Assembly: GCF_947179165.1 (NCBI RefSeq)
Contig: NC_077242.1
Span: 24,009,097 to 24,073,096 of the forward strand
From: Solanum dulcamara
Taxonomy: Eukaryota; Streptophyta; Magnoliopsida; Solanales; Solanaceae
DNA: 64,000 nt
Direction: 5' to 3'
A model generated the notes under the pieces. That model searched no databases, was not told the origin of the DNA, and worked only from the letters and a program-made list of their open reading frames with translations. The translations under genes and the position numbers were made by a program. Below are positions 36,001 to 47,440 of this stretch, in pieces. Every line of letters begins with the position of its first letter. The first letter of the stretch is position 1.

Positions 36001-36900
36001 TTTTAGATTAAAAATTTTCTTCATTTACAGGAAGAACAACTAGGACCGATTCAAAAGGCAAAAAGTAGTCTTAAGACAATGCATTAATTTTGGTGTTATT
36101 ACAATTGAGGACAAGAATGGCTCACCAAACTTGCTAATGAAGGGCAGTTGCCCGATGACTCGATATAATTTTTTTTCATTGTTTATAATATACATTTATT
36201 TTTTAAATTTGTATAACAGTCATATTTATAGAAATTTTAATTTTATTTCGTTCAACACATAGATTTGATCTTCTACTATTTAAGGAAAAAAGCAAAGTGT
36301 TCCACTAATTCAGAATATAAGTTCAGCACTGTCGATTGTAATTTCAACAATTTAATACATTGCATCTGAAAAGCACGCTAATGTACCATAGCATTCGGTG
36401 GACAATATATTCATTACTGTCAATGTGAAGGAGAGGTTGCATTAGGTATTGATTGTTGTATTCTTCGATGATCAATGTATAATGGTGTATGATTCAATCA
36501 ATCCTGCGCTATACCATTCATTTATTGATAATGAGGTCAAGACATATGCCCAGCTCATACCCAAGTATCTTTCTATGTATGATTTTTACGTGAGGGATTG
36601 GATGTATCTTCTCACCCATAATACAGTGCATACTCTGATTTTGATTCATTTAAAATTATTTATGCCAATGATATATCACAGCAGCCGGAAGAAATCTTGT
36701 AAGTTATTATTCATTTTATTCTGTTTTATACTATCTTGCCAAAACATCTTATTTGTTTTTATTTTATAACTTTTAGGAATTGTCGAGTACATATCACAAC
36801 TTATGCAGAATATCTCAGTTCTGGCAATGGTATTTTAACTTTACTTGATCCAGAATTAATGTGTATCAAATAGTGTCACTGGGGTCGAATTATGGCATGC
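36001..36900 (+). pseudogene. MULE Ulp1-like cysteine protease (C48) domain remnant
   Basis: Frames around 36250 read HIDLIFYYLRKKAKCST and FSTVDCNF. From 36420 they read VNVKERLH, stop, VLIVVFFDDQCIMVYDSI, then TYAQLIPKYLSMYDFY. After an intron-like gap and acceptor at 36776 they read NCRVHITTYAEYLSSGNGI. This is the order of the Ulp1/C48 fold: His (36440-36442) before an expected Trp that is now TAG (36443-36445), Asp in VYDS, and Cys at 36781-36783. The usual DCG around the nucleophile is NCR. In Kaonashi-type MULEs this gene was captured from a host SUMO-protease-like gene. Dead copy. Confidence 0.8.
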
Positions 36901-37019
36901 AAAAAATTAAATCTGACTCAATTAATGATAGTGAGGCACCACCAAAACCTACCAGGACTAGGACTGGTTGTGATAGTGCTGAAATAATGATAATTCAGTA
37001 GAATTTTAGTTTTCAGTTC

Positions 37020-37924
37020 AGTTTCTCACTGTACGCATGACTTATATTCATTTTTGTATATAGCAGACATTGCTTGGCAATGTAATTTTTTCATTTTTAA
37101 CTAAGTTTCTACGTTACTAATATTGAATCTGATAACACCTTTTTATCATAAGCAATTCATGTCTCATGTAAATTTATTTAGTTCCTCCTTTTTATTTGTA
37201 TATCGTGTAAAATTATATAAAACAATTCTCAAATAAATCAACATTTGAATATATTTATCCTTATAAAAATTGGAAACAAATAGAAAAAAAGATATTGTCT
37301 ATATAAAAATGGTGGGTATAATAACTTATATAAATACAATAAGTAAATGATATAATTATATATAAATACATGCGCTCCTACTATATTTATATATTCTAGA
37401 CAAGTATGCAAATAAAGTTTCTAAATAATTATACAAATATATTACATAAACTTATACAAACAAAGATGCGAACAGAGATATTATGTGTAATTGTACATTT
37501 ATATTCTACATACTTATACAAACAAACTTAATCAAACAAAATTATCCTATATACTTATACTATTTTATTCCATTGATATAATCAAATAAATAAAGATATT
37601 CAGATATTTTCTTACCAAAAATTATATAAAAATTTCTTTTAATAAAAAAAAGTTAGATGTATACAAAAGAAAAAAACTGATGAATATTCGTTGATGGAGT
37701 TAAGGAATATATAGTTTGTTGATCATATTGTACCCAATTTCTAATCAAATTTTATACACTTTTCCATTAATAAACAAACTGTCAAAAAAATGACACTAAA
37801 AAAATTACGGTATATAAAAGCTATTGTCGTAATGTATCAAAATATTTATTATAAGAGTAATATCCAAAATACAAATGCAAAGCATTTTCAATTATATAGA
37901 AGTTCAAAATATTAATCCAAACTA
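37020..37924. other. AT-rich spacer between the two convergent MULE genes
   Basis: No coding signal is present. The segment is dominated by 'tatacaaat' and 'tatataaat' words. It separates the 3' end of the protease gene from the 3' end of the transposase gene. Confidence 0.6.
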
Positions 37925-40496
37925 ATGTTCCTTAAAGAGCTTGAGCCTTTTTCTTACATGAATGCCTATTGTGACTTGCAACTCCACATGAACAACACGT
38001 ATTCTTTTACACAGTTTCGAGCAACTCTTTTGAACCCTTTGCATAAATTTTCTTTCTTGGCCTGCCAGCACGTCTCCTGAAATTTGGAGGCAGAACTTCA
38101 TTATCCAATATGTATTCAACTATCACCCACTCCTTAATATTTGGTAAAAAATATATTGGCATCTCATAAATCTTTAAGACAATCTTTGGTTTGTATAAAT
38201 CTGAGCAATATTCATATGGTGTTAGATTTTTCGATTTCAATACAACCCAAACATGTTCATTTGTTATTTCTTCATACTGAAACCTTCCACAGGAACATAT
38301 TTTTTTAGAAGACACACCACCAAATTTCGGCCATCATCAATCACATTCTGTACGTATTCAGTCAATGATACAACCTGTTTTTTATACACAAATAAAATAA
38401 TAATTTGTATATATATTTTTTATATATATATAAAGAACAATAATACCATTATTTTTGTGTTCATTGCTTCATTCTTCATGAGTATCTCATGATACTTTTC
38501 AATCAATGATGTAAACATGTTGGTGACTTTCTTTTTATAATCATGATTCCTCCTTCCAAACATCAGTCTCACCTGCTCTAGAAAATCACTGATTAGCAAT
38601 TCTCTTGTTGATACTAGTACAATATTTAGACTCTCTGCAATATTCGATGTCACAGACAATCCTCGATGAACTTTTGCATAACACCTAGCCCATTTATCAT
38701 ATCCAGTCAGCTTTAAGTATTCTTTTAACTTTACATCTACCTTCTCTATAGTCTCCATTAGCCTATGAAAATCAACTCTTGTACACGTCTTGGCCATTGT
38801 ATAGAATAGAGCAGTTAGTTTTTCATGCGATTTTTATATTTCTTTTGAACATTATTCCACAAGTGCCACAAACAAGCATAATGTGACACATCAGTATACA
38901 CTCTCGCAACAGCATTTATAATGCTCTCATTTCTATTAGACACAACAAACATATTACTCCTTTTCCTATATGCCTCTTTTAGTTGTTCAAAGAAACAAGT
39001 CCAACTTGCATTATTTTTCAGAATCAATCACACCACAAGATATGACCTACAGTTGAATTTATATACAAATCAATATCAATGCAATATATAAACATAAAAA
39101 TGTTTGTATATCCACATTAAAAGTATGGTATGTATATATAAATATAGATATACACAATATATATATACACACACATAAAAAATTGAACGTGATATACCTA
39201 CTCCATCCGTAGTATTTGCTGCAACAAAAGTTTTATTATATGGTCCTCTTAGGTGATTTTCATCGACAACAGCTACAAGTCTGGAATGACCAAATCCTTG
39301 TATAAAAGTACGCAGTGCAATAAATACGTACAAGAACTGATTATTAACTGTTTTCTTCAATTGTATATGAGATCCTGGATATGTAATAGACATCATATAC
39401 AAATAAACAGACAGTTTGTTGTAGGATCCAGCAGAGGTACCCCTAAAAGATATCAAAGCCTTCTCTTTAGCCCTCCAAGCACACATGTAATTAATATTAA
39501 TTTCGAGATCTAATTTCACATCATTTTTTATATCCGTAGCTCTATGCTTTCGTTTGTGATCTACAAGCTTAGGTTTGATAATTCCTCCAATCAAATTACT
39601 TGTTAGTTGTTTTTGGGAATATACTTTGTCCTTCAAAGGACATGTATGATCCTTGTTGAAGGCACTTATTTTGAACATTTCATACTTGTTAATATTCATT
39701 ACCTTCATTTGCCATTTACACTCTTCAAAGAAACATTGAAATGTATAGCTACAATCGAAATTCACTTTAACTTATCAGTCCAAATATATAATAATATCAG
39801 ATACACAAATATATACAATATAACAATATATACACACAACTAAATATTCAGTAATAACACAATATGTACTCATTCAACTTCAAAAATACCTGATCGCATT
39901 TGACCTCTCAGTTGTATATTAAAATCTTTGTGCAATTGCATATTGCTCCATAATAGATTTCAGATTATCTTTGTCCTTGTATACTTGTTCCTCCTCGACA
40001 TACTTAAAACATGGATCTAAAATAACCTCATCATAGCACTCCACTATAAATGCACCAAGTGACTCTATCAATTTCAAAATTGTCAACTGATGGATCTCAA
40101 AATGATCAACTAAATTTGTACAAGTTGACTCTAAAATACCCTCCTAACTGCTTCTTGAACTTTCACAAAGCTCATTGTTAGGGTAGCACCCATCAAATTC
40201 AGTTATACAAATCAGATATTTGTTAAAATTATTTATAGCCTTTTTGAGTATTACATAGATTTTCACACCCATGCAGTTGTGTATCAACATCGGTGTATTG
40301 CTTTGTCCTTTCTTGTGCTCAATCTGCAGTCGCTTAGTATTCACATCAATAAAAAGTTGATTTGAAATCGCCTTATACAACTCTGAATATGATGCATTCT
40401 CCTTTAACACAATCCACTCAATAGTATAATCAACGTAACAATTTTTATCATCCCATATATCAGAATGCATTACCAATGTTGCTAAGAAACTCATTT
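37925..40496 (-). pseudogene. mudrA-type MULE transposase, frameshifted
   Basis: The start is MSFLATLVMHSDIWDD after an acceptor TATGCAG at 40497-40500. Order of blocks: an N-terminal region to about 39900; a DUF/MuDR zinc-binding-like block CSYTFQCFFEECKWQMKV; the transposase core with LVAVVDENHLRGPYNKTFVA (first Asp), SWTCFFEQLKEAYRKRSNM, FVVSNRNES (second Asp position is Asn), YACLWHLWNN, and NIAESLN (Glu); a SWIM block CSCGRFQYEEITNEHVW; AT-hook-like RRRAGRPRKK; and, in a shifted frame, zinc knuckle CCSCGVASHNRHSC. Frameshifts occur near 39018, 38815, 38300 and 38000. In the family this protein cuts and moves the element; here it cannot. Confidence 0.85.
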
Positions 40497-40775
40497 CTGC
40501 ATATGGTTAAATGCAATAACAAAGAATACATTATACAATTCAAGTTATTATATATTGACACTAATTATACAGTATCTACATTATTGATACAAGAATGAAG
40601 TCTTCATACAATAATTAGCTTATATTCAAACAAATATATACAATAACACTATTTTAATACAAATTTATACAACATCACTATTTTTATACATATACAAAGT
40701 TGTTTTATAAATATTGTATATAGATATAAATGTATAACTATAACCATAATTATATACAATTTATTTGTATATGTA

Positions 40776-42889
40776 CAGTAAAACCTGTATAAATGCATAT
40801 GTTTGGGGCTGAAAAAATATTCATTTATCGAGATTATTAGTTTATCGATAAATGCATAAAATACTTATTTATCGATAAATAAATATTTATTATTTTAGAG
40901 AGTATTTTACAGTATGTGCCATAAAAAAGAAAAAATATATTTGAATTAAGAATTTCAAAAGTTTAAATCTAGAAAGATAAAAAGTGTAGTCTTTGCATAT
41001 TTATTATTTAAATCTAGGAAAACTAAACGAATTTAGTGATGTTTAATGTTTCTAAGTGTATTCATGTATATAGAATATGAAGAGATTCTATGTTAACTAT
41101 AAAAAGAAAAAGCTAGATGTTTAAAAATCATAATTCAAGTATAATGTCTTCTCATCATTTGAAAGACGTACAAAAATCATCTTTAACCAATAAAATAAGA
41201 AATAAAATATGTGAGCATAAGAAAAAGAATCCACTATTAGCCAAAATGATTTGCAAGCATGGATGAAACAAAATTTTGATTTGACTATTAGTCAATCAAC
41301 AATATTGCACACTCTTAAAAGGTCGACAGAGTATTTGTCAAATGAGATGAAAAATAGTGATGTCAAGAGGCATAAATCAGAAAAATACCCTGATTTAGAG
41401 AAAGTTTTGTACAGGTGGTTTCTTCAAATACAAGAGAAAATGAACATGTCAGGAAAAATTATTCAAGGAAAAGCAAAAGATCTTTTCTTGAAAATGTATG
41501 GTGAAACTAATACATAATTCAACTTCTCTTCTGGTTGGTTAGAACGTTTCAAGTCAAGATACGGAATCAAGTCTTACAGACGTTTTGGTGAAAGTGGTTC
41601 AGTTTTGATGGAGAACATTGAAAATGAATTGCCTAGCATACGGTCAAAACTAGATCAGTTTGAATTGAAAGATATTTATAATATGGATGAAACTGGACTA
41701 TTTTACCGATTGGAAGCTGATATTCACTTGCTACCAAGCAGCTTGAAGGTCGCAAAAAAGACAAAGAGAGAATTACTCTTGCTCTCTGTTGCAATTGTGA
41801 TGGATCTGACAAAGTACCATTGTGGATTATTGGTAAGTTTGCAAATTCTAGATGCTTTAAAAATATGAACGTGAACAATCTTAATTGCATGTATAAATCT
41901 AACAAGAAAGCTTGGATGACTGGCTTGCTTTTCCAAGAATATGTTGGCTAGTTTGATAAGAGAATGAATGGCAGGAATGTTTTGTTAATAGTAGACAATT
42001 GCCCATCTCATCCAAAGATAGTTGAAGGCCTAAGAAATATAGAGTTGTTTTTCTTACCTCCTAACACAACGTCTAAGATTCAATCATATGATGCTGAGAT
42101 TATTCGAGCATTTAAAGCTCATTATCATCGTCGTCTTTATTTCAGCATCCTACAACGCCTTGAGGTTGAAGCACCAAATACTAAAAAAATAATATTTTAA
42201 ATATTATTAATTTTGCTAACTTGGCTTAGAATTTTGATGTGAAAGAAATAACAATTGCAAATTATTTTCGGCATTGCAAGATTCGGTCTGAAGAAAACAA
42301 TGTTCCGAACCACAAGTTGGTGAATCAGATGAAGGAATCCAAGAAGTTGATGAATTAGATGAAGGTGTCCAGGAATTAAATGATGTCATCTTTAATTTAG
42401 CCTATAGAAATGTGATGGATGTTGAACATCTTTTGAGCTACCCTAACGAGAATGATATAGTTATGGAATCACCTACAAAGGAAGAGATTATTCAATCTGT
42501 AATGAATAATAATGATGAAAATGATCCTGAACAAGATGATAGTAGCATCGTCTCACATGTATTGTCAAAGGAGACATTTCAAGCAATGACTACATTGTCA
42601 AACTATTTGGTACAACACGAACAAAATATTCTGCAAATTGTGTTCGCTCTTCTAAAAGTTAAGGATGAAATTAATTTTGGTTTTGGTGGAAGATAAAATA
42701 ATCAACTATAGAATCATATTTTAAAAAGAAATAGTTATTGGTCTAGTAGTATTGACTAATTAAATATATATAAATTCTTGATATATTCTAGTAATTATTA
42801 CTTTATATTTTTTCTGGGCCTTTAATACTTTATTTTTAATTATTATCTAATGCATTTAGTGAGAATATTATTTTATTGAGGTTTTACTG
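40776..42889 (+). mobile_element. pogo-like (Tc1/mariner superfamily) element with TA TSD
   Basis: The ends are CAGTAAAACCTGTATAAATG and, on the complement, CAGTAAAACCTCAATAAAAT. The dinucleotide TA flanks both sides (40774-40775 and 42890-42891). It sits in the intron between the mudrA 5' leader (donor at about 43245) and its coding exon. The ends match the CAGTAAAACCTCTATAAATTA type known from plant pogo-like elements. Confidence 0.92.
41144..42696 (+). pseudogene. pogo-like transposase (CENP-B/DDE_1 type), degraded
   Basis: The reading starts at MSSHHLKDVQKSSLTNKIR, shifts frame near 41245, and goes on: AWMKQNFDLTISQSTILHTL (helix-turn-helix), SGWLERFKSRYGI, IYNMDETGLFYR (first Asp), VLLIVDNCPSHPK (second Asp), LPPNTTSKIQSYDAEIIRAF (third Asp), and FKAHYHRRL. 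A CENP-B-type DNA-binding half and a DDD catalytic core are therefore visible. Breaks: stop at 41515-41517, frameshift near 41815, stop at 41951-41953, and more after 42198. The tail MMDVEHLLSYPNEND and HVLSKETFQAMTTLSNYLVQ is acidic. Not active. Confidence 0.85.
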
Positions 42890-43390
42890 TACATATATTA
42901 ACCACACTCATTTTAATTGATACATATACGCTTACTGAACTGGTATACAAGTAGTTCATGTGAGTCAACATATACAAGCCTAACTTAATCGCGACTCACA
43001 AATGGCAATACACATTACATAATCGAACTAACATTCGAAACAAAATTCCATAATACTGAAATTCAATGTTCGATCCATAAGAAAATATTACAAAAAAATA
43101 AATTCTAAAAAACTATTCAATTGTAAATTGCTTTTTCATGTTTCTATACATTCAAAAATGGCTTTTACTCATCAAATCTTCATAATATACAATTCAAATT
43201 GAAATCGAACAACAAATTAATGAAAATTTCTATGCACGACTTACCTGATTCGTTAACCGAAAATTTTAAGAACTTTCTTAAGAAGAATGAAAAAGAGAAT
43301 TGGATTTTATTTTTGAATTTCTGAAGTTTCAAAGTAGGGGAACCCATTAAGAATGGTGATTTTATTGAAAAAGAACCAATAACGCGGAAG
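42890..43390 (-). other. mudrA 5' leader/intron region
   Basis: MULE host sequence between the pogo-like element and an LTR. A donor-like CGAATCAG|GTAAGT on the minus strand at 43245/43244 would end a non-coding first exon of the transposase gene. It would splice to the acceptor at about 40497. No coding sequence is visible. Confidence 0.45.
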
Positions 43391-45914
43391 TGTAATGACC
43401 TTGAGGGTCATTTTTGATATTTTTGATAAAATTATAATTTTATCCCTTCTGTTAGCTTTTTTGAGTCACTTTTGGTTGGGTCTGAAAGCTAGTTTTTGAA
43501 AATCTTGTGAAAAGCTGAGGTTTTGCTTGAGAAATGGGTTTAAAGGCTTAGGTTGTTAAATTTTGAGTTTCGAAGTTATTTGGAGTTTCGAGTCTCAGAA
43601 TGGAATTTTGTCGATTTCATTAGTTCTAGAATGTAAAAAATGGTCTAAGAGAGTTGTCAGAATTAAATTTGGAGTTAAAACGTGCAATTTAGGTCTGGAG
43701 TTAGAAATTGAGTTAAAGTTTGACCTAAGTTTGATTTTGGTCAACATTTGGGGTTTGGGTGGTTGGATCGAATTTCTGATGGTTTCAATAGTTTCGAGGG
43801 ATGATTTTAACACTAGAAATGACTTCGTTATAATTTTTAGAGGTGCCGAGGTTATTTTGGATATTTCAAGTGTCGAAACTAGTTTAGTTGCGACTTAACG
43901 AATTTCAGGTCAAGAAGGTTTTGAATTTGAATTCCAATGATCCATTGAGTCTGGAACGTCGAATTTAGTAGGGTTACATATCTGGTTTGTGTTCACGGGA
44001 TTTTGATCGAATCCCGAGGGCCCATTCGGAGACTTAGCCTTGTGAAATTGTTGTTGTCAACTGGTGCTTCCAGTTGTTCTTCGCGTTAGCGAAGGAGCCC
44101 TGCCGCGATCGTGATGCACCTTTCTTTTGACCTCTACGATCGCGAGGTCTTGGCCACGATCGCGATGAAGCGAGGGTCTGACCTTCACATTCGCGACGTA
44201 ATTGAGTTGCGATCGCAATGGGATAAGTCGACCTAGATAGTGTCTTTCCCAAAAGATGGAAATAGGGTCAATTTCCTCTATTTTCAACATTCTAAGCTCG
44301 GTATAGGCGATTTTCAAAGAGATTTTTCATGAAAAACTATTGGGTATGTCATTTTTAACTTTGATTCCCATTGATTAATTCGTGATTTTAACTTCAAAAA
44401 TTAGATTTCAAATTGGAGATTTGGGGGGGGGGTTTTGCCTAATCCAATTTTTTATCAAAAGTTGAGTTTGTGAACCCATTTTAACCCTTTTTGAACTGAT
44501 TTTCACCATTAGATTTTTGATTTCATGAGGAACATTTTCATCTAAAATAATTTGATTCTGAGTTCGATTTCCGATATGGAATTTTTGACCATTTTATCTT
44601 TTTCACCCGAATTTCTTGATTTTAGTGTCAATAGCTTCAAAATGTGATTGTGAGTCTATATGTGATTAGATTGTGGTGACTTGGAGTATCATCAGAGTGA
44701 AAAGACGGTGACTTTGGATTGTTCGTGACTTTTGGATAAGGTAAGTGAAATTCTAACCTTTGTTAAGTATGTTGAACCTTGTATTTTCCTATGCGAGGGA
44801 TTAGGGTGTGTTGAGTCATTAGATTGAGTTGAATTATATGATTTGAAGTGTGATAATAGAAACTTGTATAGGAAAAATTATCTAAGTGTTGTGAATTATG
44901 AGACATTGACTTATTGTGTGGTTGTGGACTATATGACATTTTATGTGAATATTTATCCTGTTCCACTCATTACTGTGCATATACTTATCTGTGATGGCTG
45001 TGAAATGATGTGAGTGAGGTACTGAATATTGGGACCGAGGTTTCTACCTGTCGAGGTGATTTGTCGAGGTATTTTCGGCGACCAAGGTCTTTTTCGGTGG
45101 ATATTATGTCCGAGGTCTCTTCCGGCAGATATTGGTCGAGGTCTCTTCCAGCGGATACATGGTGTATGTGAGGCCCCCATGGGTTCCGATCTGAGGTGAT
45201 TAGCAGATGTGTATCATAGGACAGACATGCATCACGATTATTTGACATTGCATTTTCATCTATTTCATCTTGTGATTGATTACGATTTGAGATTTCCTGT
45301 GTTTGCATGAGTATAGTGGTGGGAACGTATATGTACTTTTTACTTGTGAACTATCTAGTATTCTGGTATAATTGTGATATAAACTGTATAGATTGGGTTG
45401 TTTAAGTGTAGGTGTGTAGTTGTGGAGGATTATGATGGAAATGTCAGGAGTATCTGTGTTCCGCAATTCTTTACTTAGGGTTTAATTTCTATTTTGCTGA
45501 GTACCGTATTGTTGGTGCTCACCCCTTGTTTCTACATTTATGTAGGATCTGAACCTGACACCTCCTACTTTTAGTACTTCTACTGATTGGACCGAGCTTC
45601 TAGACGCGTGAGAGGTAGTAGCTTGTCTTCTTCGGCAGACTCTCGCTGCCAATTTATTTTATGATTTGTTCTACCTGAGGACCGAGGCATATAGATTTGT
45701 ACCTTTTTCATTTTTTTTTGAAATGGTGGCTTGTACATTTGACACCAAGTCTTAGGTGGTTTAGAATCTATTTTTTCGCTTATCCTTATTTATGTCGTAT
45801 TAGACTTTACATTTCCGCTTTTATTGCCATTTGTTATGAAGTGGTTAGACTCTTAGGCTGACTCGCCTTGATGGGTTAGGCGAGTGTCATCACACTCGAA
45901 TTCGGATCGTGATA
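43391..45914 (+). mobile_element. Solo LTR F in the mudrA leader/promoter
   Basis: It begins TGTAATGACCTTGAGGGTCA and ends GAATTCGGATCGTGATA. Flanking pentamers GGAAG (43386-43390) and GAAAG (45915-45919) fit an aged 5-bp TSD. CpG-rich imperfect palindromes (GATCGCGA, CGATCGCGAT) lie at 44080-44220. A block with TTGCTGAGTACCGTATTG and GTGCTCACCCCTTG near 45490 matches the inner LTR at 28278-30564. Confidence 0.82.
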
Positions 45915-45919
45915 GAAAG

Positions 45920-46212
45920 AAATTCTATTGACTTATAAATTGCGTGCAATCAGGGATTTGGTTCCATTTATATAACTGAAATTAGCGCCACTTCAGTCCT
46001 CTTTTAAAGAAAGGAAATTTGGATAATTTTTAACTTACAATTTCGAATATACAAATGTTATGGCCCATAGGAAACATAAATATAGCCATTGAAAGTAATT
46101 ATGTAAACTATATGCATAAAGAATTATTATATTTAATAGATTTGTCATTTCTGAATTTTTCTCATAAAATAATGTGTGCATGTAGTTTTTATGTATGAGT
46201 AATTTTAGAATT
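45920..46212. other. Right end of the MULE and flank
   Basis: No gene. 'ggataatttttaact' at about 46020 is the best candidate for the right terminus of the MULE. After it the sequence is AT-rich unique-looking DNA up to the next TIR element. Confidence 0.4.
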
Positions 46213-47376
46213 GAGATAAGTGTCAAAAACACTTCTGTATTATTTCATTTTTTTGAGTTTTATACCTAAATTATTGAAAGTGTGAGTTTCATACGTAAAA
46301 ATTATTTATTAGTTTGAAAAACACACTTTTCGTCTTTATTTCACTCTCATCATGGTGTATGTACTACACTCTCTGTTTCATTTTTAAAAATGAGAAAAGG
46401 CTCAAATATACCATCAAACTTTGAGAAAAGACTCATTTATGTCATCCGTTAAAAGTTTGGCTCATCTATGTCATTGCCATTTGAGAAAAGGCTCATCTAT
46501 ATCATTATTTTTTAACTCCAATTTTGCAAAACTACCCAAATAATTTTTAACACTTTTTCATTGAAGTTTTGAATTAAATGTACTCTTTTTGCTCATTCTT
46601 TTAAAAGAACACCAAATACACATGAAGAACACCAAGAACTTCAAATTTTCAATTTCTTTAATCTTTTACGAAATCACCTCAAATTTCAATAGTAGCATAC
46701 CTCCGTACTAGATATTCGATATCTTTAGAGCTCGAATTCAACCTAACCCAACAAGACACACTTAAAATTTCTTTAAAGTTTCAAAATTTTAACCCACTTT
46801 AATGTAGAATTTTCTCCACAACTCCAAATCACTTGAAATTTTAGACATAGACTCAAAAAATACTATGTTAAAGTTCACTATGTCTATGTTCAATATAAAA
46901 ATATAAATTAATACCGAAGGATCAGATGGGGTGGGTATAATTTTTTTTTTTTTAAAAATAAAAATAAGAATATTTTTTAGGAAGGAATGGAGAGTGGGTG
47001 AAGTATGAATTTTTTAAAAATATTTTATAAAAGAAATTTTAAAAAATAAAAGGACGGGGATTGTGTGTCCGGCAAGGTGGTAGAGTTCTTTTTTTTAAAA
47101 ATAATTTCTTTTATAAAAATAATTCTTTTTTTGGAATAGATACTTGAATCTTTAACTTTTAACAAATATTAATAATTTATTTAATTTTTATTAAGGTGAA
47201 ATATTTTATCTATGTGAAATGTCACGTGACAAGATTTTTTCAAAGAAATAGAGAGTAGAGAGAATGTATTACACACACAATCGAAGTGTATTTTTCAAAC
47301 TAATAAGTGATAATTTCAATAGTTTAGATATGAAACTCAAAAAAAATAATTTTGATATGTTTTTTATATTTATTTC
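46213..47376. mobile_element. Second long-TIR non-autonomous element, upstream of TTLL12-like gene
   Basis: The left end reads gagataagtgtcaaaaacac. The complement of the right end reads gaaataaatataaaaaacat and continues with 'gagtttcatatctaaactat' and 'tcacttattagtttgaaaaa', matching the left arm over more than 150 bp. It is the same family as 19427-21757. It contains a sub-repeat of the type 'gagaaaaggctcatctat' at 46390-46510. Its right end is 65 bp before the ATG of the next gene. Confidence 0.75.
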
Positions 47377-47392
47377 TTAACAATAAACAAAC

Positions 47393-47437
47393 ATGACCTT
47401 GGCATCTAAAACCCTTTTCCCCTCCTCAGCAAGTTAG
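47393..47437 (+). CDS. Possible 14-codon uORF before the TTLL12-like gene
   Basis: ATG at 47393 opens a 14-codon frame (MTLASKTLFPSSAS) ending in TAG, three bases before the ATG of the main frame. It would matter only if the transcript starts upstream of 47393, which the sequence does not show. Confidence 0.3.
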   Translation: MTLASKTLFPSSAS

Positions 47438-47440
47438 TGA

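Larger units (their letters stand above)
8270..46030. mobile_element. Kaonashi/Ulp1-type Mutator-like element with many nested insertions
   Basis: Two convergent dead gene sets typical of this MULE class bracket the region: a DUF1985 plus Ulp1-like cysteine protease gene on plus, and a mudrA transposase with MULE and SWIM blocks on minus. Host sequence can be followed across insertions because coding fragments resume in order. Removing the insertions listed separately (about 27 kb) leaves roughly 10-11 kb. The ends are approximate: left 'aaaaaattacacgagtt' near 8268 and, on the complement, right 'aaaaattatccaaatt' near 46030 are weakly similar. No 9-bp TSD was found. Members of this class often lack long TIRs. 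Confidence 0.65.
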
